DNA from: a virus
IMG/VR virus record: IMGVR_UViG_3300046011_007628
Span: 1-55,596 of that record
Direction: 5' to 3' (one strand)
DNA length: 55,596 nucleotides
Shown here: piece by piece, positions 17,180 through 26,818 of the stretch
Position numbering within the stretch: the stretch's first letter is position 1
Layout of the letters: every line of letters starts with the position of its first letter
Made by a program: the position numbers and the translations under genes
The notes under the pieces: model-generated
Seen by the model: the letters and a program-made list of their open reading frames with translations, nothing else
Told to the model about the DNA's origin: nothing
The model's database searches: none

Positions 17180-17863
17180 TTAATATACATCTAAAACAAA
17201 TTCAAAACCATCACCCCCCGTAATAGCTCCTATATCTACTGTACCATAAGTAGTAGAATTAAAAACTGTATTAGTAGGACTAGCATTTACAACAACTCCT
17301 GTAAAAATAGTAGTTCCATTAATTGTTAAATCGGCAAAACTAGCAGGAAAAGGACTTCCGGGAACAAGGGTTAATTCCCAATAAGCTGTATTAATTAATG
17401 GGGTAGTTGTTGTACTAATATCAGTATTTATATTTCCTCCTCCCGGTGAGACAAATCCTGTTCCTGCATTAATATAATTATAAGTTAATGAATTATCAAA
17501 AAACTGCAAAATAGGATTAAATTCATTAGCTGTAGGTGGTGGGGGTGGAAAAGGTGGGGGTGCGGCCACATTATTTGTTACATCTAAAATAATTTTATAA
17601 TTTGTATTATCATAGAAATAATCTAAATTTGAAAAATCACCTACACCAAAAGAAGAAGTTTGAGCAGTAAGATTATATATTCTGTCGGCTCCTGAAAATT
17701 CTCCTCTTCCCCAATTATTATCTGAAACTGTATTTGATCCATTAGGTCCTGAAAAATAAGAGAAATTTGACATTTTAAATAAACTAAGTTCTCCTGAACT
17801 ATAAGTTCCATTTGCTTCTTCCCATATATCAATAAATGAAATGCTTGAACTAGGTATTGTCAT
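17180..17863 (-). CDS. Tail-fibre-like protein with polyproline hinge
   Basis: A 227-residue Gly/Ser/Asn-rich protein, likely beta-structured. Residues 1-95 hold SGPNGSN and NNWGRGEFSGADRIYNL. A proline hinge (APPPFPPPPPTANEF) near residue 105 separates two halves. It overlaps the S74 fibre gene upstream by 14 bases. It is probably an appendage or fibre-tip partner, by position only. Confidence 0.72.
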   Translation of the reverse strand: MTIPSSSISFIDIWEEANGTYSSGELSLFKMSNFSYFSGPNGSNTVSDNNWGRGEFSGADRIYNLTAQTSSFGVGDFSNLDYFYDNTNYKIILDVTNNVAAPPPFPPPPPTANEFNPILQFFDNSLTYNYINAGTGFVSPGGGNINTDISTTTTPLINTAYWELTLVPGSPFPASFADLTINGTTIFTGVVVNASPTNTVFNSTTYGTVDIGAITGGDGFEFVLDVY

Positions 17864-18788
17864 TTTTATTGATTTTTTCTTCTAAAATTTCAATTTTATT
17901 ATTTAGTTCTTTAACTGCTTCAATTAAAACTGCTATTATTTTTTCATATTTAACAGCTTTATATCCATTATCACGAGTAACTACAATTTCAGGTAAGACT
18001 TTTTCAACTTCTTGAGCTATAATTCCTATATCTTTTCCTTTATTTTCATGAATACCTTTTTTTGGAATCCAAGTAAACTTATATCCATTAAGTTGTTGTA
18101 TTATTTCTACAGGATTGGAAATAATTTTTTTATTTGTTTTTAATCTTTCATCTGATGAATAAAAAGCAATAACGTCATTAGTTGCTCGAATTAAACCTAT
18201 TGTTGTTGGAGTACTTGTTCCTACACCTAAAGCACCACTTATATATGCACTACCTGTTACTCCTAAGCTACCAGTTATTTGTGCTGATCCAGTAAATGGA
18301 AATCCACTACCTCCTGATGCTAGGTTTGTTCCCACACCTGCACCACCTGCGGTGATATCTAAAAAATATCCTCGTGCAGTGCCCCCTTGCTCAAAAAATC
18401 TTAATCTATTTTGCCAAACATCGATAGTAACACCTCCTGTAATAGATGTGTTTGTAACGGCTTTACTAAGAAAGATTTCCCCTCCTTCATCTCCTGATGA
18501 ATTTAGTGATCTTAGGTATTGTGCGGCAGTAACATCTCCATTTGAGTATAAAGATGATCCACTAATTGTACCATTTACTGTTACGTTTTGATTTAATGTA
18601 TTAATAAATGAAGCTGTTGATGTAAATGATGAACTTAATGCTTGAGTAGCAAATGATGCTGTTATTGCTCTTGATGATGATACAGCCCATGAAGCGGTAC
18701 CATTTAAAGGTCCAATAAATGAGGTAGCACTGACTGTATTTAAAACAGCATCCGAACCTGACGTTATAATTCGCTTCCAACTAGACAT
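17850..18788 (-). CDS. Tail fibre with C-terminal S74 autochaperone
   Basis: A 312-residue fibre. It starts MSSWKRIITSGSDAVLNTVS, the same start as gene 19271-20533. Residues 30-60 are repeats of the TASFA/SSSF type typical of trimeric fibre shafts. Residues about 205-300 form an S74 intramolecular chaperone: SSDERLKTNKKII, then YKFTWIPKKG, IGIIAQEVEKVLPEIV and a terminal helix. In this family the domain trimerises the fibre and then cuts itself off at the Ser in SSDERLK. Confidence 0.88.
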   Translation of the reverse strand: MSSWKRIITSGSDAVLNTVSATSFIGPLNGTASWAVSSSRAITASFATQALSSSFTSTASFINTLNQNVTVNGTISGSSLYSNGDVTAAQYLRSLNSSGDEGGEIFLSKAVTNTSITGGVTIDVWQNRLRFFEQGGTARGYFLDITAGGAGVGTNLASGGSGFPFTGSAQITGSLGVTGSAYISGALGVGTSTPTTIGLIRATNDVIAFYSSDERLKTNKKIISNPVEIIQQLNGYKFTWIPKKGIHENKGKDIGIIAQEVEKVLPEIVVTRDNGYKAVKYEKIIAVLIEAVKELNNKIEILEEKINKNDNT

Positions 18789-18817
18789 ATTTTATTTTAT
18801 TATAATTATATAATAAG

Positions 18818-19057
18818 TTAAGATTTTTTTCTTGCTGATTGCTTCATTGTCTCATTATTTACAATTTGTTGAAGACCTAACATTTTAGCTTCTTCTTCAT
18901 TTTTAATAAATTGTATTATTTGTTCTAACTCTTGTTCAATTTTAATTTGAATAGAAGCACAAAATTTAGCATCTCGTCCTTGAATTGGAACAGTTTCTAA
19001 GGCTTGTCTAATAAAATTTAGTTCAGCATGGGAAAAATCGATTGAAAATATATTCAT
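18818..19057 (-). CDS. Small helical protein, paralogue 1
   Basis: A 79-residue helical protein with FSHAELNFIRQALETVPIQG and IQIKIEQELEQII. It resembles the next gene (19077-19265) in layout and is probably a paralogue. Small proteins of this type sit between fibre genes in flavobacterial phages; they could be fibre assembly factors, but that is inference. Confidence 0.68.
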   Translation of the reverse strand: MNIFSIDFSHAELNFIRQALETVPIQGRDAKFCASIQIKIEQELEQIIQFIKNEEEAKMLGLQQIVNNETMKQSARKKS

Positions 19058-19076
19058 AACTGTTTGTTTTATTTAT

Positions 19077-19265
19077 TTATGTTTGATTTGAATTTAAATA
19101 TTGTTCTTGTAATTTAACAACTAAAGTATACAAAAACTCTATGTCTTCTCCAAGAAATGTTGTACGCTTAATCATAGAAAGTAAAATTTCTATTTCTTTT
19201 TGATTAAGATTATTAATACCTAATTGTGGGTTTGTTTGTTTATTAAGTTTATCTAAAATCCCCAT
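19077..19265 (-). CDS. Small helical protein, paralogue 2
   Basis: A 62-residue protein with LNQKEIEILLSMIKRTTFLG and a C-terminal VVKLQEQYLN helix. It aligns by eye with gene 18818-19057. It starts 5 bases after the fibre gene stop at 19271. Function is unknown. Confidence 0.66.
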   Translation of the reverse strand: MGILDKLNKQTNPQLGINNLNQKEIEILLSMIKRTTFLGEDIEFLYTLVVKLQEQYLNSNQT

Positions 19266-19270
19266 AATTT

Positions 19271-20533
19271 TTATGAATATATAAAAATATCTTCTGAAGT
19301 TGAATTAACCCAAATATTACCTAATCCATTTGTAACACCACCATAAATTGGAGCTGCTGTAGGATTAGATGCCGCTATTTGTGTTGTAGTTACAAAAGCG
19401 GCTGCTGTATATGAAGGACTAGAAGCATTAAAAGATGATGTGAATCCCCAACGATTAACTGAATTTTCATAACCAAATAATTCTCCTATATTTTGAGTTG
19501 CTTGTTGAACAATAATACCACCATCTCCTGCTGAGTTTGAACCTGAAGCAAATAATACAAATCGGTCAGCAACTTCTAAATTGGTTGTTTGTTGAAATGA
19601 AGCTGTACCTTGTACTATTAAATTTCCTGTTAATACTTGATTTCCTGTTACACTTAATGTAGTACCATCAAACGTTAAATTGGCTTCACCATTTATTGTA
19701 CCAGCACCGGTTGCTGTTAATATTCTATTATCAGCATTATTAGTAACATTATTAGCTATACTTCCTACAGTTGAAGCAAATGACGCACTTGTAACAAATG
19801 ATGCTGTTGTAGCAAATGAAGCAGTTGTAGCAAATGAAGATGATGTTGAGGATAAAGCTGTTGTAGCAAAAGATGAACTTAAAGCTTGAGTTGCATTTGA
19901 AGAAGTTACTGTTAAAGTATTTGTAGTAGCATTAAAAGTAAGAGCAGCAGAATCTACTCTTGGTAACTGAGCTCCTGATGTACCATCTGTAAATACTACA
20001 TAATATGGTCCTGTACCTGTTGTTGTGTCAGTAACTGTAAATCTAGAAGATGTTAATGCATTTGTAGCCCAACTTGAAGTACCAATTAATGAACCAGTAA
20101 AACCAGTAGAAGTTATTGATGTAATACCTGTAATAGTAGTAGCTAATGTTAAACTATCTGTACCTTCAACTGCTAAATTAGTACCTGCTAAATCAGTTAA
20201 TAAATTACCATAGGTAATAAATTTACTAGCACCATCACTAATAAAAAATTGATCAGTAGATGCTAAATCTGTTTTAGCAACTATAGGAAAATTAGCAGCT
20301 ACACCACTTAATCCAGAACCATCACCAAAATAAGAACCACTAAATGAACCGGATATTGAAACCCCTGTTGCTCCTGTTGTAGCTAGTATACTTCCTGTTC
20401 CATTGATGGTTCTAACAGATAAATTATTAGAACCTCCACCAATTACTACACTACCTGATGTTAAATTATCTACTTGAAGTGCTGCTAAATTAGCTGTACT
20501 TCCCGAGGTTATTACTTTTTTCCAAGTTGCCAT
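19271..20533 (-). CDS. Tail fibre shaft protein
   Basis: A 420-residue fibre-like protein with the shared start ATWKKVITSGSTANLAALQV. Residues 70-80 hold GSYFGDGSGLSG. Between about residues 205 and 245 there are repeats of the type SSFATTALSS and TASFATTASF. The C-terminus lacks an S74 domain and ends in a small beta head. It is one of three Ser/Thr-rich fibre genes in a row. A late motif lies about 20 bases upstream. Confidence 0.8.
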   Translation of the reverse strand: MATWKKVITSGSTANLAALQVDNLTSGSVVIGGGSNNLSVRTINGTGSILATTGATGVSISGSFSGSYFGDGSGLSGVAANFPIVAKTDLASTDQFFISDGASKFITYGNLLTDLAGTNLAVEGTDSLTLATTITGITSITSTGFTGSLIGTSSWATNALTSSRFTVTDTTTGTGPYYVVFTDGTSGAQLPRVDSAALTFNATTNTLTVTSSNATQALSSSFATTALSSTSSSFATTASFATTASFVTSASFASTVGSIANNVTNNADNRILTATGAGTINGEANLTFDGTTLSVTGNQVLTGNLIVQGTASFQQTTNLEVADRFVLFASGSNSAGDGGIIVQQATQNIGELFGYENSVNRWGFTSSFNASSPSYTAAAFVTTTQIAASNPTAAPIYGGVTNGLGNIWVNSTSEDIFIYS

Positions 20534-20553
20534 TTTATTTTATTTTATTTTAT

Positions 20554-20565
20554 TTATAAATATAT
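20554..20565 (-). promoter_or_regulatory. Late-type motif
   Basis: Reads ATATATTTATAA on the minus strand, 20 bases before the ATG at 20533. The spacer is a repeated TAAAA run. Confidence 0.5.
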
Positions 20566-20578
20566 GAAGAATTTAAGA

Positions 20579-21313
20579 TTAATCAAGACCTACGAAAAAA
20601 GAACCAGAAGTAAAATAAATTCCACCGTTTGGTGCTGAGTTTGTTAATTCTTGTGATTGAGTTGCTAATATAATTACACCACTTTGAGATACTGTAAATA
20701 AGGGAATATTATTATTAGTAATAATAAAAATGTTAGGTCCTGTATTTACACTAGCAGAAATACTACCTGTAGTTATTCTAAAAGGATTAGAATCTGAATT
20801 TAAAGCATAAGATGCTGTTGCTGCATATGAAGAACTTAGAGCTTGTTCAGCAAATAAAGCATAAGAAGCTGTTGATACTGAACCTGACTGTGCTACTGTT
20901 ATTGGAAATGTTGTTCCGTCTCCTTTTGTAAAAGTTATTGTTGTATTAGATACAGATGCTGTTGTTATACCTTGTAAAGATAAAGAAGAGGTTATTGAAA
21001 AGGAAGATGTTAAAGCATAAGATGCGCTTGTGGGTACTAAAGTAGATAAATTTATAAAAAATGTACTTCCATCCCCTTTTATAAATGTTAAATTAGGATT
21101 TGAAAACGATGCCGTTGATAATAATGAACCTGTATTAACAGTTATTCCTCCGCCTCCTCCACCTACAGTAATAATTAAATTATTAAATTCACCAACAGAT
21201 GCTGTTACACCTGATCCTGTAAAATTAATTAAATTAACATTAGATGTAATTAGATCATTTCCGTTAAATATCTTTAAAGGAATTAACCCAGGTACTGTAT
21301 TAAACATTGGCAT
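20579..21313 (-). CDS. Short tail-fibre-like protein
   Basis: A 244-residue Ser/Thr-rich protein. It contains two copies of a pattern like FIKGDGSTFFINL / FTKGDGTTFPITV and repeats of SASYALTSSF and ATASYAL. These mark it as a fibre-shaft type protein. It has a Gly-rich hinge GGGGGG near residue 52. A late motif lies 3 bases upstream. Confidence 0.76.
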   Translation of the reverse strand: MPMFNTVPGLIPLKIFNGNDLITSNVNLINFTGSGVTASVGEFNNLIITVGGGGGGITVNTGSLLSTASFSNPNLTFIKGDGSTFFINLSTLVPTSASYALTSSFSITSSLSLQGITTASVSNTTITFTKGDGTTFPITVAQSGSVSTASYALFAEQALSSSYAATASYALNSDSNPFRITTGSISASVNTGPNIFIITNNNIPLFTVSQSGVIILATQSQELTNSAPNGGIYFTSGSFFVGLD

Positions 21314-21316
21314 TTA

Positions 21317-21328
21317 TTATAAATACAT
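21317..21328 (-). promoter_or_regulatory. Late-type motif (variant)
   Basis: Reads ATGTATTTATAA on the minus strand, 3 bases before the ATG at 21313. One base differs from the main form. Confidence 0.42.
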
Positions 21329-21341
21329 TAAAGCTTCAATT

Positions 21342-24300
21342 TTATTGAATTAATCCTGCTTTTCTAGCTAAATCATATGGATCAAAATTTGGATTAAAAT
21401 TTTCAGGAATTAAAAATCCTCCATCTTTATATGATGGTATAATATTAACTAGTACAAAGGTCTCATTTGGTACTCTTCTCATTATTCTAAATGATTGATT
21501 TGAAGTTAATTGAGGATAACTATGTGCTGATGGTACTATTTGAAGACTACTTGATATTCCAGAAAGAATATCTGATGTATTAGTATCTAATATTTGATAT
21601 AAAAATCCATTATTCCATTTATAGTCTAATGAACCTGATTGAATAGGATCAGGAGAATTAGATGTTCCAAATCTAATAAAATCTCCATATTGTATAGGGA
21701 AAAGGGTATTTTCTACTGGTATTACTCCCTCACCTAACCCATTATTTGATTTATTAAATATTTTAAATAATCCAGGTGTTCCTCTAGTTGTATAAGAAGT
21801 TACATTATTAAAATTAGTACCTGGTATGAAAAAATCTAAAAAGTTAGGGTTTGGTGAAACTGGATTATTTAATAATAATGAACTTGTAATACTTGAACCT
21901 GAAATAAAAAATACTGATGGGAAATTATTTATTACATCAGCATTTACTGTAAATCCAGCATCTGATATAGTTCCTGATCCTGATTTAACTACAATTGTTT
22001 CATATATAGCCCCTCCTTCTACAATAGTAACGGGGATATTAGGTTCACCAGGTGAATAAACTACTGGTAAAATATAAGCTGTTTGGTTTTTTACAAATAT
22101 ATTTGATACTGTTTCTAACCATTTATTATTTCCAGTTAATGGAATAGCATTACCTTCTGTATCTACTAAATAAGTTAAATGGATGTTTCCGCCTCCTGGA
22201 TAATGTGGAGATGATGTACCTCTAAAATCCCAATAAGCAAAATAGTTTACATAGTTATCTATAGCTGCTGTTTTACCATATGATGAATCTCCAATAGTAT
22301 AAGTATTATATTTAGCACTTGTATTTTTAGATCCAACATAACGTGGATTAATATTTGAAGCTAAAGTATAATTTGAATCTTGTATTTGAGCATAAGTAGC
22401 GGATTGTGACAAAATTACTTGTTGATTTACAGGTAATACACCTTGTTGTGAATAATCAACATCAAAATATTTTTCAGATAATCTATTACTATAGACATTG
22501 TTTAAAACAGCATTATATTCAGGATATAATTCTAAATTACCGGGAAATGTTGATTGTTGATAAATGTTAGGATCATTAGGATAACCTATAGTTTGAGGAT
22601 TAACAACATTAACAGTCCAATTAGTAGCAGAATTAAGTGAACCTGTTGAATCGTCTATACCAGTATTATAAAAATTATACCCAACAACATATATAGAACC
22701 ACTTTTTAATGAAATATTATTTATATTTACATTTGTGTTTATATTTACATTACCTACCTGATTTGTAATTTCAAAATCACTACTTAAATATTTATAATTT
22801 CCATTTGTATTTTCAAAAGCATAAATATATAATATATCAGCAGAATCGCCAAAATAAAATGATCCTGTTATATAAATATTAAAATCAGCTACAGTATTAT
22901 ATTTAGGACTATATTCATATGTAGAAATATTATAATAATCTATATATCTATTTAATATATTAAATGGAAAAAATGCAGGAAAAGAACTACTTATTACAGT
23001 ATTATTAGTTACACTAACATTTAAATTTTGATAATCACCTATTGTAGGATAAAATGATTGATTATTTAATAATATATTATCTGGATTTAGACTTTGAGTA
23101 GTAACAGTTATTACAGAACCACTTAATTCTCCATCAAAAAATTCTGTTTGATATGAATCAGTAAATGGAACTATTCCTAAAGGTCCTGAGTTGCTTCCAC
23201 CCCAAATTTGGGTTACAGTTGTATTATAATTACCAGGTAATATAACAGATGATGTTTGTCCATTTAAATCAGGTAATGTACCTCCATTACTTCCAGTAAT
23301 TGTTCCTACTGGAATTGAACCTGTAAATAATATATTTTCTTGGTAAAAAGGAATATTAGTTGAACCACTAGCCACATTAGCTATTGATGTAGAAATTTCT
23401 GCTTGTGGTACAGGGTATTTATTTCTTTCTAGTAAATGTTGTTTAATTATAATACCTGATGCTAAACTTGCTCTAGCAGGAATCCAATCAGCTACTGTTT
23501 TAAATAATGAATTATCAAAAAACTGAATTAATCTTATATAATCCCATTCTTGATAATCTGTTAAATACTTTTTAAAATAAGAGTCTCTTAAACCATCTAA
23601 ATCAGGATATGATAAAGATGGAGATGTTTGTTGTCTAGGATCTCCTATAAATTCTCCAATATTAAAATAACCTAATTGATTATTTATATCTTCATTTATT
23701 TCGTTTTGTGGTGAAAAACCTACTTCTACATAATCAACATCTCTAGTATAACTTTGACTTATTGGTGATGATTGTTGGACTGAAATAAAAGGAGACAGTA
23801 CTTTAGGATTAGGAGTATTATTTTTATTATTACTATAAGGTAAAACTATATTTTGTTGTTGTATTTTTTGAGATATTGCATTCTGAATACCTGCTGGAAC
23901 TTGATCATAATAATGAATCTCAGTATTTGGAATATATTTTCCTTCTAAACTTATATAAAAATCACTATTTGATGTAAATGAAGAAGTTGATATCCAAGAA
24001 CCTGTGATTTTAGGATGAATAGAAATAGATGAAGTATATAATTCTCCTCCTAAAGATGCTCTAAAAGCTAAATATTCACTTGATTCTATTGATGATGGAT
24101 TCATTATATAATCATTAAAATAATCTTCCAATAGTGGTTGAGTATAATATCTGATTTCTTGAAATGATCCTGTAAATATTTTTAATGACGATGAGCCAAA
24201 AGTAGATATTAAACTACTATTCCACACATTACTTCCAGTTACTGATGATGATTCTTTAAAATTTATTGAATTTGGTGATTCATTATTTTTATTTCCAGCA

Positions 24301-26474
24301 TATAAAGTAAATCCATTACTTCCACTATTGATTAAAACTGACCACCATTCTTCATTATAAAATGGTAAATAAATACTAGCAGATACTGAAGCAGATGATG
24401 TATTAGGTATAAATTCTAATAAAGCATATTGATAATAAGGATTTAAGGGACCACCACTATAAGAAGCAGTAATATAACCTGAGCCTGTGTATCTTAATCT
24501 TAATGTAACTCCATTGTCTGTTGACCATAAGTTTTGTAAAGCTATACTAGCTGTATTTTGTGGTAAAGTATTAGTTTTAAATCTAAATTCTACTGCTTGA
24601 GGTCTATCATTTAAAGAACCCCATGATGAATTTAAAACAAAAGATGATGATATAAAAGCAGAGCCACTAGTATAAAAAGCATAATTATATTCATTTTGTC
24701 CGTAATCCCATGTATTTGGATTTTTATCTTTACCTCCAAATTCATTTATTCTTAAAATAGTATCTGGGACTCCAAAAGTAGTAATTAAATCTTTTAAACC
24801 TTGAGTACTACCTTTTTTCTTTAATAATAAAGGTAAATTATGGTATATTCGTTTATATTGTTCTTTATTTATATCACTAGTGGGTGTCAATGAAGATGTA
24901 GAAGAAGCAGTTATATACGTTGTTATATAATCTAAAAACGAACCTGATGGTACAGGATATTGTGTTGTTGTATATGGTAAATTATATAAACTTCCTGATG
25001 GTGTAAAACCTATTAATGCAGAATATAAATCGTTTGATGAAAAATTATTTTGGTATATTTTTATACCCATATCTCTTAGTATATCTGCTACTAAGTCTTT
25101 AGATACACCATAATTTAATCTATTATCAGCATTATATTTGTTAGTAATATCTTGTAAATATACAAATGTATTATCAAAACTTTGACCAATCATTTCAATA
25201 AATAAATTAAATTGAAAATTACTAGGGTCATCAGTAATATATGAAGGAATAGCTAAAGTTAAAGCATTATTATTTTCTAAATCATAGTTTTCAGCTACTA
25301 AAGATTGACTTATTAACCAATTTTGACCATTTAATGAAGTAGTTAAAACATTTACATATGGTGGAGTATCATTACTTTTAGGCCAACAAGTTGAACCTGA
25401 TTCGTAATATAAAAAATATTCATATCCATCAAATCCTGTAATAATTTCATCAATTTTATTTTGATATACTATATTACTTGATGAAACATAATAATTTGTT
25501 GGTGTTCCACTAGACAAACTAGCACTATAATTATATTGTTCTATTAATGATAATTTATAGTAAAAATTTTCTAAACGAGTTTGTGCTGAAGAGAAATGTA
25601 TAAAATTTGAATAATCGGAATAATCTATATTGATTTCTATTCCTGTTTCAGCTAATAAACTATTTAGTTGATATTGAGAGCTACCTGATCCTTGTGATGT
25701 TGATGTATTATTAAGATTAGCTAAATTAATATAATTAGTAGAATTATTTATTTGATCCTTAATATTAATGTTAGTATTAGGACCTTTTAAATAAATAAAC
25801 TCATCTTCTATATCAAATGTATTTATAATACTAATATTATAAGCAACAGAATCAGATGCTTTAACTACAACCCATAATTCATCTTTGATTGAAAATTGAG
25901 AAGGTAAAGCATCATATAATTTTATTAATACTGTTGGATTAGTTTCAATAGAATTATCTAGTAATACGTTATTAGCTATTATTAATTGATTGTTACCAAA
26001 ATCTAAATAAAAATCATAATAACTACCTACTGTTGTACTAATTTCATTAGATAATTCATTAGCAGAAGAAACCACAACTTCGTTTGGAATAGCAGTTGTA
26101 TCTAATCTAATTTCTGTTCTATCGGAACTTATTTCTGATATAAAGTAACGATTAAGTGAATTTGAACCTAGTCTTGGGGTTAAAAAATTATATAAAGTAT
26201 TATAATTTCCTTCTGTAAAACCAGCATTTTTTAAATTTTCTTCTGGTGTTAAAGTTATTATATTATTATTTATATAATAACTAGAATAACCATCTACATT
26301 TTCGAATAATATATTTGAATTTAAATCATAGATAAAATATTCTATAATATCCGTAGAAGAATTAAAAATACGATCTATTGTTGTTGAATTTATAAGAGCA
26401 CTATCTTCTGGAGAATAGGTTTGTAGTTCAAATGTTGTTGGGTTTATATTTTGTATATTAACTATTTCAGCCAT
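21342..26474 (-). CDS. Giant baseplate/tail protein (1710 residues)
   Basis: The largest gene in the window. Residues about 1-450 are Asn/Ser/Tyr-rich beta sequence. Near residue 570 the segment YKRIYHNLPLLLKKKGSTQG followed by LKDLITTFGVPDTILRI resembles the core helix pair of the P2 gpI-type tail protein family, which attaches to baseplate wedges. Residues about 600-800 look like a concanavalin/LamG-type sandwich. The rest is unrecognised and may form a fibre-network arm. Position between fibre genes and the gp6 homologue fits a wedge or arm protein like T4 gp7 or gp10, but that is inference. Confidence 0.82.
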   Translation of the reverse strand: MAEIVNIQNINPTTFELQTYSPEDSALINSTTIDRIFNSSTDIIEYFIYDLNSNILFENVDGYSSYYINNNIITLTPEENLKNAGFTEGNYNTLYNFLTPRLGSNSLNRYFISEISSDRTEIRLDTTAIPNEVVVSSANELSNEISTTVGSYYDFYLDFGNNQLIIANNVLLDNSIETNPTVLIKLYDALPSQFSIKDELWVVVKASDSVAYNISIINTFDIEDEFIYLKGPNTNINIKDQINNSTNYINLANLNNTSTSQGSGSSQYQLNSLLAETGIEINIDYSDYSNFIHFSSAQTRLENFYYKLSLIEQYNYSASLSSGTPTNYYVSSSNIVYQNKIDEIITGFDGYEYFLYYESGSTCWPKSNDTPPYVNVLTTSLNGQNWLISQSLVAENYDLENNNALTLAIPSYITDDPSNFQFNLFIEMIGQSFDNTFVYLQDITNKYNADNRLNYGVSKDLVADILRDMGIKIYQNNFSSNDLYSALIGFTPSGSLYNLPYTTTQYPVPSGSFLDYITTYITASSTSSLTPTSDINKEQYKRIYHNLPLLLKKKGSTQGLKDLITTFGVPDTILRINEFGGKDKNPNTWDYGQNEYNYAFYTSGSAFISSSFVLNSSWGSLNDRPQAVEFRFKTNTLPQNTASIALQNLWSTDNGVTLRLRYTGSGYITASYSGGPLNPYYQYALLEFIPNTSSASVSASIYLPFYNEEWWSVLINSGSNGFTLYAGNKNNESPNSINFKESSSVTGSNVWNSSLISTFGSSSLKIFTGSFQEIRYYTQPLLEDYFNDYIMNPSSIESSEYLAFRASLGGELYTSSISIHPKITGSWISTSSFTSNSDFYISLEGKYIPNTEIHYYDQVPAGIQNAISQKIQQQNIVLPYSNNKNNTPNPKVLSPFISVQQSSPISQSYTRDVDYVEVGFSPQNEINEDINNQLGYFNIGEFIGDPRQQTSPSLSYPDLDGLRDSYFKKYLTDYQEWDYIRLIQFFDNSLFKTVADWIPARASLASGIIIKQHLLERNKYPVPQAEISTSIANVASGSTNIPFYQENILFTGSIPVGTITGSNGGTLPDLNGQTSSVILPGNYNTTVTQIWGGSNSGPLGIVPFTDSYQTEFFDGELSGSVITVTTQSLNPDNILLNNQSFYPTIGDYQNLNVSVTNNTVISSSFPAFFPFNILNRYIDYYNISTYEYSPKYNTVADFNIYITGSFYFGDSADILYIYAFENTNGNYKYLSSDFEITNQVGNVNINTNVNINNISLKSGSIYVVGYNFYNTGIDDSTGSLNSATNWTVNVVNPQTIGYPNDPNIYQQSTFPGNLELYPEYNAVLNNVYSNRLSEKYFDVDYSQQGVLPVNQQVILSQSATYAQIQDSNYTLASNINPRYVGSKNTSAKYNTYTIGDSSYGKTAAIDNYVNYFAYWDFRGTSSPHYPGGGNIHLTYLVDTEGNAIPLTGNNKWLETVSNIFVKNQTAYILPVVYSPGEPNIPVTIVEGGAIYETIVVKSGSGTISDAGFTVNADVINNFPSVFFISGSSITSSLLLNNPVSPNPNFLDFFIPGTNFNNVTSYTTRGTPGLFKIFNKSNNGLGEGVIPVENTLFPIQYGDFIRFGTSNSPDPIQSGSLDYKWNNGFLYQILDTNTSDILSGISSSLQIVPSAHSYPQLTSNQSFRIMRRVPNETFVLVNIIPSYKDGGFLIPENFNPNFDPYDLARKAGLIQ

Positions 26475-26479
26475 TTATT

Positions 26480-26818
26480 TTATTGTGTTATATTTCCTAA
26501 TATACTTTGTTGTAATTCAAGATTTTCTTGTCTTAATTGATTTGTTTCTTCTAATAATGCTTGAATTAAATCATCATTTAAATTTGTTGAACCAACATAT
26601 TCACTACTCGTTTTAATAAGATATTCATGAGAATTTGTATCTCCAAATTTAGGTATTGAAAAAAATAATGTTTGATAATTTTGAAAAAATTCAGCTACAG
26701 AAATGGTTGGTAAAGAACCTGTTGGTTGTGGTTGTACCAATTGAGTAAAAGAAGTATCTATTACTCTTTTATATTGATTTTTATCAAATATTGTTTTATT
26801 TGGTGTAATATTTTCCAT
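26480..26818 (-). CDS. Small baseplate-associated protein
   Basis: A 112-residue protein with FDKNQYKRVIDTSFTQL and VAEFFQNYQTLFF, a pattern I recall next to baseplate genes of marine myoviruses. The C-terminal 30 residues form a coiled coil (EETNQLRQENLELQQS). Its ATG overlaps the stop of the upstream gene at 26818. It is probably an assembly component of the wedge. Confidence 0.74.
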   Translation of the reverse strand: MENITPNKTIFDKNQYKRVIDTSFTQLVQPQPTGSLPTISVAEFFQNYQTLFFSIPKFGDTNSHEYLIKTSSEYVGSTNLNDDLIQALLEETNQLRQENLELQQSILGNITQ

